From positions 1-55,610 of the forward strand of contig JANXRE010000162.1 of assembly GCA_025353165.1 (NCBI GenBank): a DNA stretch of 55,610 nt. The letters are read 5' to 3'. The stretch comes from Acidobacteriota bacterium (GTDB lineage: Bacteria > Acidobacteriota > Terriglobia > Bryobacterales > Bryobacteraceae). Under the pieces are notes generated by a model. The model saw only the letters and a list, made by a program, of their open reading frames with translations, had not been told where the DNA came from and searched no databases. This document shows, piece by piece, positions 8,957 through 17,904 of this stretch (positions within the stretch are counted from its first letter, which is position 1; every line of letters starts with the position of its first letter). The position numbers and the translations under genes were made by a program.

Positions 8957-10048
8957 CTACTCGGTTTCGGCCACCTTTTGGTCAAAGAGGTGAAGGAGTT
9001 CTTCGCGGGCGGAATAGGGACCCGGGGTGTAGGCTCGCGATTCGATGCCGGCTTGCGATTGCTCCACGATGCCCCAGTCTTCCCGGTTGGTCAGATCCCA
9101 AAATTCGATTGCGTCCGCCGCGTGAAAGGCCGGCTTTGCCATTTCGGCGGGATGGAAGGACCATTCGCACACGATCTCAGTCCGGTCCACCGCTTTGGGC
9201 CAAAGCGTGTGCGTCAGCATGTAGTCCGGATGCAGGCTCAGGAGGAAGTTCGGGTAGATCGCGTAGTAGCAGACCATCTTCCGCTCGTCTTCGTTAAGCG
9301 CGGGCAGGTATTCCCGGCGGCGCCGGCCGTCCAGGGTCATGGTCTCAGCCCCGCCGCGAAACCCCATGGCGCCCCCGATGTACGTGGGCGACGCGGGTTC
9401 GTTGTCCGCGCCCAGGTAGTCGGTCAGGCGATTCAACGCGGGATGCAGCACGGGACAGTGCAGGCATTCGTTGTAGTTGAGAATCAGCAGCTTCCAGTTG
9501 GCCTTCACGTCGTACACGATGCGTTGATGGAGGCGCAGCTCGGCCATGCGCCAGTTGGCGAATTTTTCGGGCAGGCGTCCCAGTTGATCGCGGAGGGGTT
9601 GCGGACGCTCGCTGAAGTTCAGGAAAACGTGCCCGTCCCAGATGTCGCAGTGCACCTTGTGGAGGGGATATTCGGCGCGCGAGAAACTCGCGGCGTCCAT
9701 GTGGGGCGCGCCCGTCAGACGGCCGTCCAGCGCGTAGGTCCAGCCGTGATAGGGGCACTGGATGCGGCCGGGAAGCCGGCCTTCGGCCACCGTGCACATG
9801 CGGGTTCCGCGATGCCGGCAGACGTTGTAGAACGCTCGCGGCTTGCCGTCTGTGTCGCGCGTAACGATGACGCTCTCGCCGGCGGCTTCGCGGAGGAAAT
9901 AGGCGCCGGGTTCGACGATCTGCTCTTCGCGGCCCGAGCAGATCCAGCTCCCGAAATAGAAGCGCTCTAGCTCGCGCCGGTGCCGCTCCGGATCGGTGTA
10001 ATAGCGGGCCGGCAGGGTCTTGGGATTGGGTGTCGTCGCAGTGCCCAT
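8957..10048 (-). CDS. Rieske-type aromatic ring-hydroxylating oxygenase, alpha subunit
   Basis: A 363-residue non-haem iron oxygenase. The N-terminal Rieske [2Fe-2S] centre has the ligands C-x-H in CRHRGTRMC and C-x2-H in CPYHGW. The catalytic domain shows the mononuclear-iron facial-triad segment NYNECLHCPVLHPAL (two His), and a late Asp in NREDW could complete it. The family includes ring dioxygenases and quaternary-amine (choline, carnitine, stachydrine) monooxygenases; the substrate cannot be told. No reductase or ferredoxin partner is adjacent. Its start is 30 bp from the divergent PIG-L deacetylase gene. Confidence 0.85.
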   Translation of the reverse strand: MGTATTPNPKTLPARYYTDPERHRRELERFYFGSWICSGREEQIVEPGAYFLREAAGESVIVTRDTDGKPRAFYNVCRHRGTRMCTVAEGRLPGRIQCPYHGWTYALDGRLTGAPHMDAASFSRAEYPLHKVHCDIWDGHVFLNFSERPQPLRDQLGRLPEKFANWRMAELRLHQRIVYDVKANWKLLILNYNECLHCPVLHPALNRLTDYLGADNEPASPTYIGGAMGFRGGAETMTLDGRRRREYLPALNEDERKMVCYYAIYPNFLLSLHPDYMLTHTLWPKAVDRTEIVCEWSFHPAEMAKPAFHAADAIEFWDLTNREDWGIVEQSQAGIESRAYTPGPYSAREELLHLFDQKVAETE

Positions 10049-10078
10049 GATTCCTCAGATTATAGTTAATAATTACCT

Positions 10079-11005
10079 ATGCAACGACGGATGTTCCTTG
10101 GGCTGGCGGCGGGGTTCGCCGCAGCGGGTCAAGTTGTGGAGCGGTCCGGCGCGGCGCATGTTGGGAAAGTGCTGGCGGCCATTCAGCCGCATTCCGACGA
10201 CGTCGCTCTGCTGTGCGCGGGGACCGTCGCGAAGCTGATCCGGGAGGGCTACACCGGGTATATGATTCGCGCCACCAACGACGATATGGGCGACGATGTT
10301 GGAGAACCCGGGACGGTCGGCGAGAATGTTCTGCGCAACGAGCGGGAGGTAAGCGAGCAGGCTCGCGTGCTTGGGTTGAAGCGGGATTTCTCGCTGAACT
10401 ACTCCAATCACCGGATGAGCGATATCTCGCGGAACGAGTTGATCTGCCGGTTGATTTTTCTGTTCCGGTTCCTCCAGGTGGACACGGTGTTTTGTTATGA
10501 CCCCTGGGCGCACGATGAGGAGAATCCCGATCATTACGTGCTGGGTCACTGCGTCGAAGCGGCTTGCTGGATGGCGGGGCGCGTGCACGATTACCCCGAG
10601 CAGATTGCGGCGGGATTTGCCGTGCATGCGGTCACGGATAAGTACTACTACGCCCGGCATCCCGAGATCACGCGGGTAGTGGACATCACAGGCTCGGTGG
10701 ACGCGAAGATCGAGGCCAACATCTGCAATGTCGCGAAGGGGCCGGGCGGGCATCACGGGTCGAAGCTGCGGGCGGAATTGGCGAAGCAGGGGAAGAAGCT
10801 GACGCTGCTGGGGGAGGACGACCGCACGGCCGACCGAAACTATATCCGCGAGTTCGTGCTGGGGCGCGACCGGGAACTTGGGAAGCGGTACGGCGTGGAA
10901 TACGCGGAGGGGTTTCATTACGTCGGCCCCGCGGCGGCGGCGATCGGCGGGACGGAATCGGCCGTGGACCGGTATGTGCGGGAGAACGCGGTGCCGGGGA
11001 GATGA
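10079..11005 (+). CDS. PIG-L family deacetylase, exported
   Basis: About 308 residues with an N-terminal export signal (MQRRMFLGLAAGFAAAGQ, with an arginine pair, possibly Tat). The zinc-site motif of LmbE/PIG-L N-acetylglucosaminyl deacetylases appears as QPHSDDVALLCAG, a variant of the usual H-P-D-D box in which Pro and the metal-binding His-x-Asp-Asp remain. A later His cluster, HYVLGHCVEAA, fits the third metal ligand. It probably removes acetyl groups from a sugar outside the cytoplasm. The stop overlaps the ATG of the following permease gene (ATGA), suggesting an operon. Confidence 0.82.
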   Translation: MQRRMFLGLAAGFAAAGQVVERSGAAHVGKVLAAIQPHSDDVALLCAGTVAKLIREGYTGYMIRATNDDMGDDVGEPGTVGENVLRNEREVSEQARVLGLKRDFSLNYSNHRMSDISRNELICRLIFLFRFLQVDTVFCYDPWAHDEENPDHYVLGHCVEAACWMAGRVHDYPEQIAAGFAVHAVTDKYYYARHPEITRVVDITGSVDAKIEANICNVAKGPGGHHGSKLRAELAKQGKKLTLLGEDDRTADRNYIREFVLGRDRELGKRYGVEYAEGFHYVGPAAAAIGGTESAVDRYVRENAVPGR

Positions 11006-12321
11006 CGGGGCGCGACGAACTTCCACGCAAGCTCGGCCTGCTGGACGCCACCTTTATCGTGATTGGGATCGTGATCGGGTCCGGCATTTTTCTTTTGCCG
11101 AACCTGATTGCGCGGCACCTGCCTTCGGCGCCGGCGATCATCGCGGTGTGGGTGGTGGCCGGAGTGCTGTCGTTTTTCGGGGCGCTGGCGTACGCCGAGT
11201 TGGGGGCGATGATGCCGGCCACCGGGGGCCAGTATGTGTACCTTCGCGAGGCCTACGGCAACGGATGCGCGTTTTTGTGCGGATGGGTTTTTGCGCTGGC
11301 GGTACTGCCCGGCGGCACCGCGTTCCTTTCGGTGAGCTTCTCGATTTACCTGGCTCAGTTTATCCCGCTGACGCCCGCGCTTCGAACCGCCGTGGCGCTG
11401 GGGCTGCTGGCGGTTTTGTCCGCCGTGAACTACGTGGGGGTGAAGCAAGGCGCGTGGACGCAGCGGGTTTTCACGTCGGCGAAGCTGGTGGGGCTGGTGG
11501 TGGTGATCGGCGGCGCGGCGTTTTTTTCGGGGGGCGCGCGGACGCCGGCCGCGGCTGCGCCGGTCCTCTCGTACACGGGGATCGGCTTCGCCATGGCGGC
11601 TTGCCTGATGGCCTACAACGGGTGGAGCTACGTGAGTTTCGTCGCTGGAGAGGTGAAGGATCCGGCGCGCAATCTGCCGCGGTCGCTGGTATTGAGCATG
11701 ACCGCCGTGATGGTGCTGTACATTTCGGCGAATCTCGCATACATGAAGGTGATGACGGTGCCAGAGATCGCGGCCACGGAGCGCGTCGGCGCGGAAGTGG
11801 CAGCGCGGGCGATGGGACCCGCGGGGGCATCGGTGTTGTCGGCGATCGTTTTGCTGTCGATCGCCGGGGCGGTGAACGGGTGCATTCTGACGGGGGCGCG
11901 GATCCCGTTTGCGCAGGCCCGGGATGGGATGTTTTTCTCGCGGTTCGGGGAGATCCATCCGCGGTTCCGGACGCCGGGGTTCGCAATCGCGGCGCAGGCG
12001 GCGTGGACGGCGCTGGTGATTGTCAGCGGGTCGTATGAATCGCTGTCGTCCTATACGATGCTTTCGGCGTGGCTGTTTTATGCGCTGTGCGTGGCCGCGG
12101 TGTGGGTGCTTCGGCGGAAGATGCCGGATGCGCCCCGGCCGTACCGGATGTGGGGATTCCCCTGGACGGTGTATGCGTTTCTGGCCGTTTCGGCATGGTT
12201 CATGGTGGATGCGGCGGTGAATCAGCCGGGGCCTTCGTTGATGGCGTTCCTGATTGCGGCGGCGGGAGTTCCGTTCTATTTTATGTGGCGTGGTGCGCGA
12301 TCGATTGGCATGAAAACATAA
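11002..12321 (+). CDS. APC-superfamily amino acid permease
   Basis: A 439-residue inner-membrane transporter with about 12 hydrophobic helices. It opens with LGLLDATFIVIGIVIGSGIF, the TM1 signature (G-S/T-G-I-F) of amino acid/polyamine/organocation carriers, and continues with YAELGAMMPATGGQYVYLRE, the TM3 signature. It most resembles LAT-like or YfnA-like proton-coupled amino acid carriers. The substrate is unknown; pairing with a deacetylase upstream might hint at uptake of a released product, but this is speculative. It overlaps the upstream gene by 4 bases. Confidence 0.88.
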   Translation: MTGRDELPRKLGLLDATFIVIGIVIGSGIFLLPNLIARHLPSAPAIIAVWVVAGVLSFFGALAYAELGAMMPATGGQYVYLREAYGNGCAFLCGWVFALAVLPGGTAFLSVSFSIYLAQFIPLTPALRTAVALGLLAVLSAVNYVGVKQGAWTQRVFTSAKLVGLVVVIGGAAFFSGGARTPAAAAPVLSYTGIGFAMAACLMAYNGWSYVSFVAGEVKDPARNLPRSLVLSMTAVMVLYISANLAYMKVMTVPEIAATERVGAEVAARAMGPAGASVLSAIVLLSIAGAVNGCILTGARIPFAQARDGMFFSRFGEIHPRFRTPGFAIAAQAAWTALVIVSGSYESLSSYTMLSAWLFYALCVAAVWVLRRKMPDAPRPYRMWGFPWTVYAFLAVSAWFMVDAAVNQPGPSLMAFLIAAAGVPFYFMWRGARSIGMKT

Positions 12322-12712
12322 GGTGTGGGTGTCCGCATTACGCTTTCCAACGGTAATAAAGAGGCAGCAGACGATGCTCGCCCGGGAGTCGCCTCTAAAA
12401 CTCTAAAGCCAGGTCAACCGCCTCTGGGGTTTAACGCTGTGAATGGAGCGGGTTAGTCCTCGGCCGCCTGGTGTTCGGTGGGTTTCGAGGTCAATCGTCG
12501 CAGGCTGGGCGGCGGACCCTTCTTCTGCGGCTGCAGCTTGGTTTTCAAGACTTGAAAGACATGTCACAGGTCTTCCATGCTTGCCGGTCCCCTTCTCCAT
12601 CGCCCCACTCGCTGACTTATTTCGCCATACAGTGTAGAAAACAACTGCTTTAATTCATTCCGGTAGGGCTCTGCCAGGCTTGACGCTATACTGCGAGAAG
12701 TCCAGGAGGACT
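12322..12712. other. Intergenic region without recognisable gene
   Basis: This gap follows the permease gene and precedes the radical-SAM gene. A short minus-strand open frame at 12403-12600 (65 codons) has no recognisable likeness and no clear ribosome binding site. An imperfect GAGGC...GCCTC inverted repeat near 12361-12395 followed by TAAAA could act as a weak terminator. AGGAGG at about 12704-12709 is the ribosome binding site of the next gene. Confidence 0.3.
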
Positions 12713-14818
12713 ATGCACAAGCCAATCAAATACGTCGAAAAAGCGGTCGCGGTAGCTGCGAACGCGGCGTGGTTCGTGTTCGACAAGGCCAATTCCGTCA
12801 ACCAGAACGCGTCTTTCACGCCCCGCTGGTCCGACAAGCCGCTGCAAAAGAGCTGGGAGAAATCCAAGCCGCAGCTAGGCTGGCCCCGCGAGACGGATTC
12901 GCTGTGCCCGAAGTGCGTGCCGGAGATTCGGCAGCAGATACTGGATGGCAAGCTTCCAGTCGAAATCCTTTCGAATGAAAAGGTTGGCGAGATCAAAGCG
13001 CAGATTATCGAGCGCGACGGCAAGATCCTGATGGTGAAGGAATGCGCGAAGCACGGGAAGTTCGAGGACGTGATGTCCATCGACCCCGCCTTCATGCGCC
13101 ACCTCGAAGACGTGTTTCCGGGCCGCGACATTGAGGCGCACGCCGACGAGCATCTGCATCATCACGGCTCCTCCACCATCAAACACGGCCGCGGCTCGGT
13201 CCTGACGGTCGACCAGACGAACCGTTGCAACATGATGTGCGATCCGTGCTTTATGGACGCCAACCAGGTCGGGTTTGTCCACGAGTTGACGTGGGAGGAC
13301 ATCCAGCAACTGCTGGACAACGCGGTTTCTATCAAGCCGCGCCGGCAGATGTCGGTGCAGTTCTCGGGTGGCGAGCCGACGCTGTCGCCGTACTTCCTGG
13401 ACGCCGTGCGCTACGCCCGCAAGGTCGGGTTCAACAGCGTGCAGGCCGCGACGAACGGAATTGAGTTCGCGAAGAGCCCCGAATTCTGCAAGAAAGCCGC
13501 GGAAGCCGGGCTACGGTACGCCTACCTACAGTTCGATGGAATCGGAAACGAAGCCAATTCGCACCGCGCGGTAGGCAACCTCTTCGATGTAAAGATGCGC
13601 GCCATCGAGAATCTCTGGAGCAACGGCGTCGACATCGTTCCGGTGATCACGATTATCAACGGCATCAATAACGAGCAGGTGGGGGCTGTCGTCCGGTTCG
13701 CGCTGGACAACCCGAAGAAGATCCCGTTCCTGTCTTTCCAGCCGGTTTCGTTCACGGGTCGCGACGAGGCGATCTCGGACGAGCGCCGCATCGCGCAGCG
13801 GTACACGCTGAGCCACCTGGCGCACGACGTGAAGAACCAAGTCGGGCTCGGCGAGCCGATCCGCGACTGGTTCCCGATCTCGTTCATGGGCACGTTCTCC
13901 GATTTCGCCGATCTGGTCCACGGGCCGGAGGCGGATTGGGGCCAACTGAGCTGCGGCTGCCACCCGAACTGCGGGATCGGCCTGGCGGTGATGTGCGATA
14001 AGGAGACCAAGGAAGCGGTCCCGGTGACGGCGTTCCTGCATGCGGACCAACTGGCGAAAGACATCGCAAGGATCAACGACGCGGCGCGGAGCAAGAAATG
14101 GTCGGTGCTCGGGGTCAGCCTTGCGCTGCTCCGCAACTACGATCCGTTCCACTCGCCGACGCACTTCAAGATGTCAGATCTGATCGCGAAGTTCGATAAG
14201 TGCTTCGGGATGTCGAAGAAGGCGCAGACGGGCGAATACGGCAAGGTAACGGGCGATCGCACGATGGACGACATTACAAAGCGCCGCGCCGACCGGTGGA
14301 ATTTCCTGTTCATCGCGGGGATGTGGTTCCAGGATTTGTTCAACTACGATTTCCGCCGCACGGAGCAGTGCATCATTCCTTATGCGACGCAGGAAGGTGA
14401 GATTTCCTTCTGCGCGTACAACACGGGCGTGGGCTGGCGCAACATCATCGAGAAGATGCACATGACGGCGACCCTCACCAAGTGGTACGACGAGCACGGA
14501 AAGCATGAGATCTTCGCTGGGAACAAGAACGTCAACCTGGCGGAGACCGAGCACCGGCTGGTTCTGCGGGAAGAGGATGTGCACCGGCACCGGCAGACGG
14601 ACCTGGACGAGAAGGGGATCGCGAAGACGGCTCGCGAGGAGAAGAAGCGAGCCCGTGACGCGAAGCTGGCGGATGCCGAGAACGAGCGCATGCTGAAGCT
14701 GTACAAGCAGCACGTGCTGAATGAGCAGCCGGGCGAGTCTTTGATTCAGATTGGGGCGATTCAGCCGGCTCCGGCGAAGACGGTCGAGCGCGAGGAAGTC
14801 GGGTCCTTCGGGGATTAA
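12713..14818 (+). CDS. Radical-SAM protein of the MJ0619/Tes (tetraether synthase)-like family
   Basis: About 701 residues. The radical-SAM cluster motif is C172-x3-C176-x2-C179 (NRCNMMCDPCF), followed by the SAM-binding FSGGEPTLSPYF. An N-terminal metal site is C65-x2-C68 with C111-x2-H114 (ECAKHGKF), as in the rubredoxin-like domain of the family. Further Cys sets are C414, C416 and C420 (SCGCHPNCG), then C553 and C567 (FCAYN), fitting auxiliary iron-sulfur clusters. This layout is that of archaeal MJ0619/Tes, which joins lipid tails by C-C bonds between alkyl chains, and of the bacterial homologues thought to make membrane-spanning lipids. A charged helical C-terminal tail (about 610-701) is an addition. 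AGGAGG stands 3 bases before ATG 12713; an ATG 33 bases upstream is possible. It stands alone. Confidence 0.75.
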   Translation: MHKPIKYVEKAVAVAANAAWFVFDKANSVNQNASFTPRWSDKPLQKSWEKSKPQLGWPRETDSLCPKCVPEIRQQILDGKLPVEILSNEKVGEIKAQIIERDGKILMVKECAKHGKFEDVMSIDPAFMRHLEDVFPGRDIEAHADEHLHHHGSSTIKHGRGSVLTVDQTNRCNMMCDPCFMDANQVGFVHELTWEDIQQLLDNAVSIKPRRQMSVQFSGGEPTLSPYFLDAVRYARKVGFNSVQAATNGIEFAKSPEFCKKAAEAGLRYAYLQFDGIGNEANSHRAVGNLFDVKMRAIENLWSNGVDIVPVITIINGINNEQVGAVVRFALDNPKKIPFLSFQPVSFTGRDEAISDERRIAQRYTLSHLAHDVKNQVGLGEPIRDWFPISFMGTFSDFADLVHGPEADWGQLSCGCHPNCGIGLAVMCDKETKEAVPVTAFLHADQLAKDIARINDAARSKKWSVLGVSLALLRNYDPFHSPTHFKMSDLIAKFDKCFGMSKKAQTGEYGKVTGDRTMDDITKRRADRWNFLFIAGMWFQDLFNYDFRRTEQCIIPYATQEGEISFCAYNTGVGWRNIIEKMHMTATLTKWYDEHGKHEIFAGNKNVNLAETEHRLVLREEDVHRHRQTDLDEKGIAKTAREEKKRARDAKLADAENERMLKLYKQHVLNEQPGESLIQIGAIQPAPAKTVEREEVGSFGD

Positions 14819-14858
14819 GTAAAGCTTTCCGGGGCGGCGTTCACTGTTCAGGCATGAA

Positions 14859-14984
14859 TTGAACAGATGGTTGATCGTTGCCCCCGTCCTATTGGCGGGC
14901 GCGTGCGTGGCCACGCTTATCGACCGGGGACCCAGGCTGGCGAGCCCCACCTCAACACGCCGAAGCCGGCAAATTTGGCAGTAG
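14859..14984 (+). other. Possible remnant of a lipoprotein or signal-peptide gene
   Basis: From a TTG at 14859 a 41-codon frame encodes a hydrophobic stretch, RWLIVAPVLLAGACVATLI, that resembles a lipoprotein signal, then turns into low-likeness sequence and ends at TAG 14982. An ATG just upstream (14854) is in another frame and closes after two codons. It may be the leftover start of a decayed gene. The evidence is weak. Confidence 0.2.
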
Positions 14985-15004
14985 GCGTAGTAAATAAATA
15001 AGGT

Positions 15005-15130
15005 CTACGACTTGCATTTGTCGCCTGGCTGAATGGCGCAATTCCATTCGCCATGGAATTCGTCGGGCTTCAGATTGACATAGGCAAACTCTTCATCCGT
15101 GACCTTGCGCCCAACGGGGTATCTGCGGTG
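15005..15130 (-). mobile_element. ISAzo13-type transposase, C-terminal remnant
   Basis: The last 40 or so residues on the minus strand, containing YPVGRKVTDEEFAYVNL and DEFHGEWNCAIQPG, match the conserved C-terminus of ISAzo13/Rhodopirellula-type DDE transposases (commonly Y-P-x-G-x-K-V-x-D-E-E ... FHGEWNY-x-I-x-P). The frame stays open upstream to 15208, but residues beyond about 15130 no longer look like the family. It is a small leftover of an insertion sequence. Confidence 0.6.
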
Positions 15131-15195
15131 ATCCAACGCCGCGAAGGCAGCGTGGGCCGAGTACAAACGGCGCAAGGTGGCTAGAAGCACGGCAA

Positions 15196-15449
15196 ATGGC
15201 ACTGACAAAAACGTTTCGGGAGACTGTCTACAAGCGCGCCCAGCAGGACGGCGCGTTCCGTATGGCGCTGCTAACCGAAGCGGTGGACGCCTATCTCAGC
15301 GGCGACGAGGTCACGGGGAAAACGGTCTTGCGAGACGTCATCAACACGACCTGGGACCACGGGGCAATACCAGCATGATCGACTTTTTCGCGATTCTCCA
15401 GGTACTCCAGAAGAGCGTCGGCTTAAGGTTGACTGTCAAGGCTGCGTGA
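15196..15449 (+). pseudogene. Internally deleted HTH antitoxin-like regulator (addiction-module antidote type)
   Basis: The N-terminal half (FRETVYKRAQQDGAFRMAL, then LTEAVDAYLSGDEVTGKTVL and RDVINTTW) matches small DNA-binding antitoxins of about 100 residues, whose full form continues through a helix-turn-helix to a GPRGNP-x-A-x-NLF-x-I-I tail. Here the frame stops at 15378, but a shifted frame goes on with GPRGNTSMIDFFAILQVLQK and SVGLRLTVKAA to TGA 15447. The recognition-helix segment between them is missing, about 20 residues. The gene is therefore broken by an internal deletion with a frameshift. No toxin gene is adjacent. Its end overlaps the convergent DUF1801 gene by 14 bp. Confidence 0.6.
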
Positions 15450-15840
15450 GATTTGGCGCCGCGGGCATCGGCGTTTTTTCGAGCGCCTGCGCCGCTTGGA
15501 TCAGCGCTTCGACTTCCACCCGCGACAGGGCTTCGGCGTTTTCCAGGCGAAGGGAGCGCGTCTGATTTCCGCCGATCAGCACTCCCTTCGGGTCCGGCAG
15601 CTTCGCCCCTTGCGTGAAACAAATCGCGACACCCTTCGCCTGCGCGGTTAACGAAAGAACGGCTTCCGACGCTCGTTCATTTGGGCCGTATCCAATCACA
15701 AAACAGTTGTAATTCTCGTAGACCAACTCGACTGGCCGGGCAGACGTTGTCTCAGGGCTTTGCGCATCGCCCGGGTCTGACGCGCTACCGCTTCGCACGA
15801 ACTTGCCGATGAATTGATCGAGACGGTCTTCGGCCGGCTG
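15436..15840 (-). pseudogene. DUF1801 (YdhG-like) protein with two compensating frameshifts
   Basis: The C-terminal part, VELVYENYNCFVIGYGPNER ... TQGAKLPDPKGVLIGGNQTR, then SLRLENAEALSRVEVEALI, is a clear DUF1801 domain. DUF1801 proteins are small, related to the frataxin-like YdhG fold, with unclear function. Upstream, DRLDQFIGKF is in the same frame, but the helix between them appears only in the neighbouring frame, as EAVARQTRAMRKALRQRLPG. So one indel near 15790 and one near 15735 cancel out. No ATG, GTG or TTG start is obvious near 15840. It is either a pseudogene or carries a scrambled stretch of about 20 residues; sequencing error is a third option. Confidence 0.6.
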
Positions 15841-15879
15841 CAGGGACTCTCCTGCGCGGATGATAGAATCGCGAAACAG

Positions 15880-17424
15880 ATGCGTTTACTTCTTTTATCG
15901 GCTCTGATTGTCCCACTACTGGGGCAAGACTATCTGGATACAGTGGTCGAGCGCGCCCGCACGGAGTTCAACGTTCCGGGGATTGCGGTGGCCGTCATTA
16001 AGGACGGCAAGGTGGCCGCGTTGAAGGGTTACGGCGTGCGGCGGCTCGGCAACCCGGCCCCGGTTACCCCTCAAACGCTGTTTGGAATCGCCTCCAATAC
16101 CAAGCTGTTTACCTCGGCGGCGCTGGCGATGCTGGTGGATGAGGGCAAGCTCGATTGGGACGACCGGGTGGTGGACCGGCTCCCCGGTTTTCAAATGTCC
16201 GATGCGTACGTCACCCGCGAGATGCGCGTGCGGGATCTTCTCTGCCATCGCAGCGGTCTGGGACTCGGCGCGGGAGATTTGATGTTCTGGCCCGCCACCG
16301 ATCTCACGTCCGACCAGATCAATTACCGGCTACGCTTTGTCCCGCTCGAGACCAGCTTCCGGAGCGCCTACGCGTACGACAATATCCTCTACAACTCGGC
16401 GGGCGCGCTCATCCAGGCGATCTCGGGGAAAACGTGGGCCGAATTCATTCGGGAGCGCTTCTTTGCTCCGCTGAACATGCGCGACAGCAAAACCAGTATC
16501 CGCGAACTCGACGCCTCCACGGATGCCGTCGCACCGCACGCTCTCGATGGCGGAACGCTGCGGCCTCTCGAGCATATGGCGCTGGACAACAACGCTCCGG
16601 CGGGCGCGATCGTTTCCTCGGTGGACGACATGAGCCGCTGGGTGATCGCCCTGCTTAACCACGGCGGCCTAGGGAATGGCAAGCGCCTCTTCAGCGAGCG
16701 GCAGGCGCGCATTCTTTGGACACCTTTAACCATCCTTCCGGCCGGCGAGCCGCCCGCTGAATTGGCCGAGTTGAAAGCGCATTTCGCCGACTACGCCATG
16801 GGCGAAGCGCTGAGCGACTATCGCGGACATCTGCTGGTCTCTCACACGGGCGGGTTGCAAGGGATGGTCAGCATCGTCTCCATGCTGCCGGAGTTGAACG
16901 CCGGAGTCGTCGTGCTTACCAACCAGGAGGCCGGCGGCGCTTTTGCTTCGATCGCGCGTACGGTTCTCGATCACTATCTCGACGCCCCGGCCAAGGACTG
17001 GGTCACGGCCTTTGCCACGGTTACGAAACGCGAAACGGAGGAAGCCGAGAAGACGGTTCGCGATGCCGCAGGCAAGCGCGATTCCTCAGCGAAGCCATCG
17101 CTCACGCTGGGCTCCTATGCCGGGCGTTACCGCGATCCCTGGTATGGCGATGTCGTTATCGAAGCGAAGAGCGGTGGCCTGGAAATCCGGTTTTCTCACA
17201 CGCCATTGCTCACCGGCAGGCTGGAGCACTGGCAGCACGACACGTTTATCGCGCGGTGGAACGACCGTACGTTGCTCGCCGATGCCTACGTAACGTTCGC
17301 ACTCAATCCCGACGGCACGATCGAACGCGCCAGGATGAAAGCCGTGTCGCCGCTCACCGACTTCAGCTTCGATTTTCACGACCTGGTCCTGAAGCCACTG
17401 GCGAAGGACGCTTCGCCTTATTGA
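15880..17424 (+). CDS. Serine hydrolase of the beta-lactamase class C/PBP family with DUF3471 domain
   Basis: A secreted protein of about 514 residues: a signal peptide (MRLLLLSALIVPLLG), then a serine beta-lactamase-like domain with the S-x-x-K nucleophile in ASNTKLFTS, the Y-x-N motif in LYNSAG and the H-x-G triad element in SHTGG. The C-terminal domain (about 410-510) looks like DUF3471, a lipocalin-like add-on. Family members include esterases, D-aminopeptidases and peptidoglycan enzymes; true beta-lactam hydrolysis is not implied. The ATG at 15880 is preferred because it starts the signal peptide; an in-frame ATG 66 bases upstream overlaps the DUF1801 remnant. Confidence 0.85.
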   Translation: MRLLLLSALIVPLLGQDYLDTVVERARTEFNVPGIAVAVIKDGKVAALKGYGVRRLGNPAPVTPQTLFGIASNTKLFTSAALAMLVDEGKLDWDDRVVDRLPGFQMSDAYVTREMRVRDLLCHRSGLGLGAGDLMFWPATDLTSDQINYRLRFVPLETSFRSAYAYDNILYNSAGALIQAISGKTWAEFIRERFFAPLNMRDSKTSIRELDASTDAVAPHALDGGTLRPLEHMALDNNAPAGAIVSSVDDMSRWVIALLNHGGLGNGKRLFSERQARILWTPLTILPAGEPPAELAELKAHFADYAMGEALSDYRGHLLVSHTGGLQGMVSIVSMLPELNAGVVVLTNQEAGGAFASIARTVLDHYLDAPAKDWVTAFATVTKRETEEAEKTVRDAAGKRDSSAKPSLTLGSYAGRYRDPWYGDVVIEAKSGGLEIRFSHTPLLTGRLEHWQHDTFIARWNDRTLLADAYVTFALNPDGTIERARMKAVSPLTDFSFDFHDLVLKPLAKDASPY

Positions 17425-17455
17425 GTTTGCGGACTAAACGCGACGAGGAGCATGC

Positions 17456-17761
17456 ATGATGGAACGACTGGGATTCCTGAGTATGTTGCTGTTGGCATCG
17501 TTGATCGCTCCGGCTCGGGCGGGCGACGTCACGGGAACCTGGCGGGTCACCATTTCGACATCCGAAGGCGGGATAACCGGTAAGGCATCGGATCGACGCT
17601 CGCCAATTCACGAAAATCCGCACGCCGCGAATGCGATCCTGGTCCATCGGACGCGCATCACCGGCGAAACTCGTGACGCCAAATTCGTAGCTGCCCGCCG
17701 CACGATCCGCACACCCGCGGCATCTGGATGTCGGCCCGGCTTCAAATTCTGCGGGTCATGA
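17456..17761 (+). pseudogene. Truncated small secreted protein
   Basis: The start encodes a good signal peptide (LGFLSMLLLASLIAPARAG) followed by DVTGTWRVTISTSEGGITGK, which looks like the N-terminus of the small exported beta-barrel-like proteins often found in Acidobacteriota. After about residue 43 the sequence changes to Arg/His/Pro-rich text that does not look like a folded domain, ending at 17761. Probably only the first 40 or so codons are original and the rest is out-of-place DNA. A short functional protein cannot be ruled out. Confidence 0.45.
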
Positions 17762-17904
17762 ACGCAGAATAACCGTCGCACCGCGAAGAATCTGTACGTG
17801 GGAACGTGTGCGAGCGCTCCGGCGGAAACTGTCGCTTGGACTGCAAGTTGGACTCCGGAGACGACATTCTTGGCCGGCGGAGAACGGTCAGCGTTTGAAC
17901 GCTT

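Noticed and set aside
12403-12600. Minus-strand open frame of 65 codons as a gene
   Set aside because: No ribosome binding site, no recognisable domain and composition like noncoding GC-rich DNA.
15880-17424. Calling this gene an antibiotic-resistance beta-lactamase
   Set aside because: The S-x-x-K, Y-x-N and H-x-G motifs define the wide serine-hydrolase family; the DUF3471-like domain points to an esterase or peptidase-like role.
17890-17903. AGCGTT-TG-AACGCT palindrome as a terminator of the tRNA gene
   Set aside because: Loop of two bases is too tight and no T-run follows; left as a note only.
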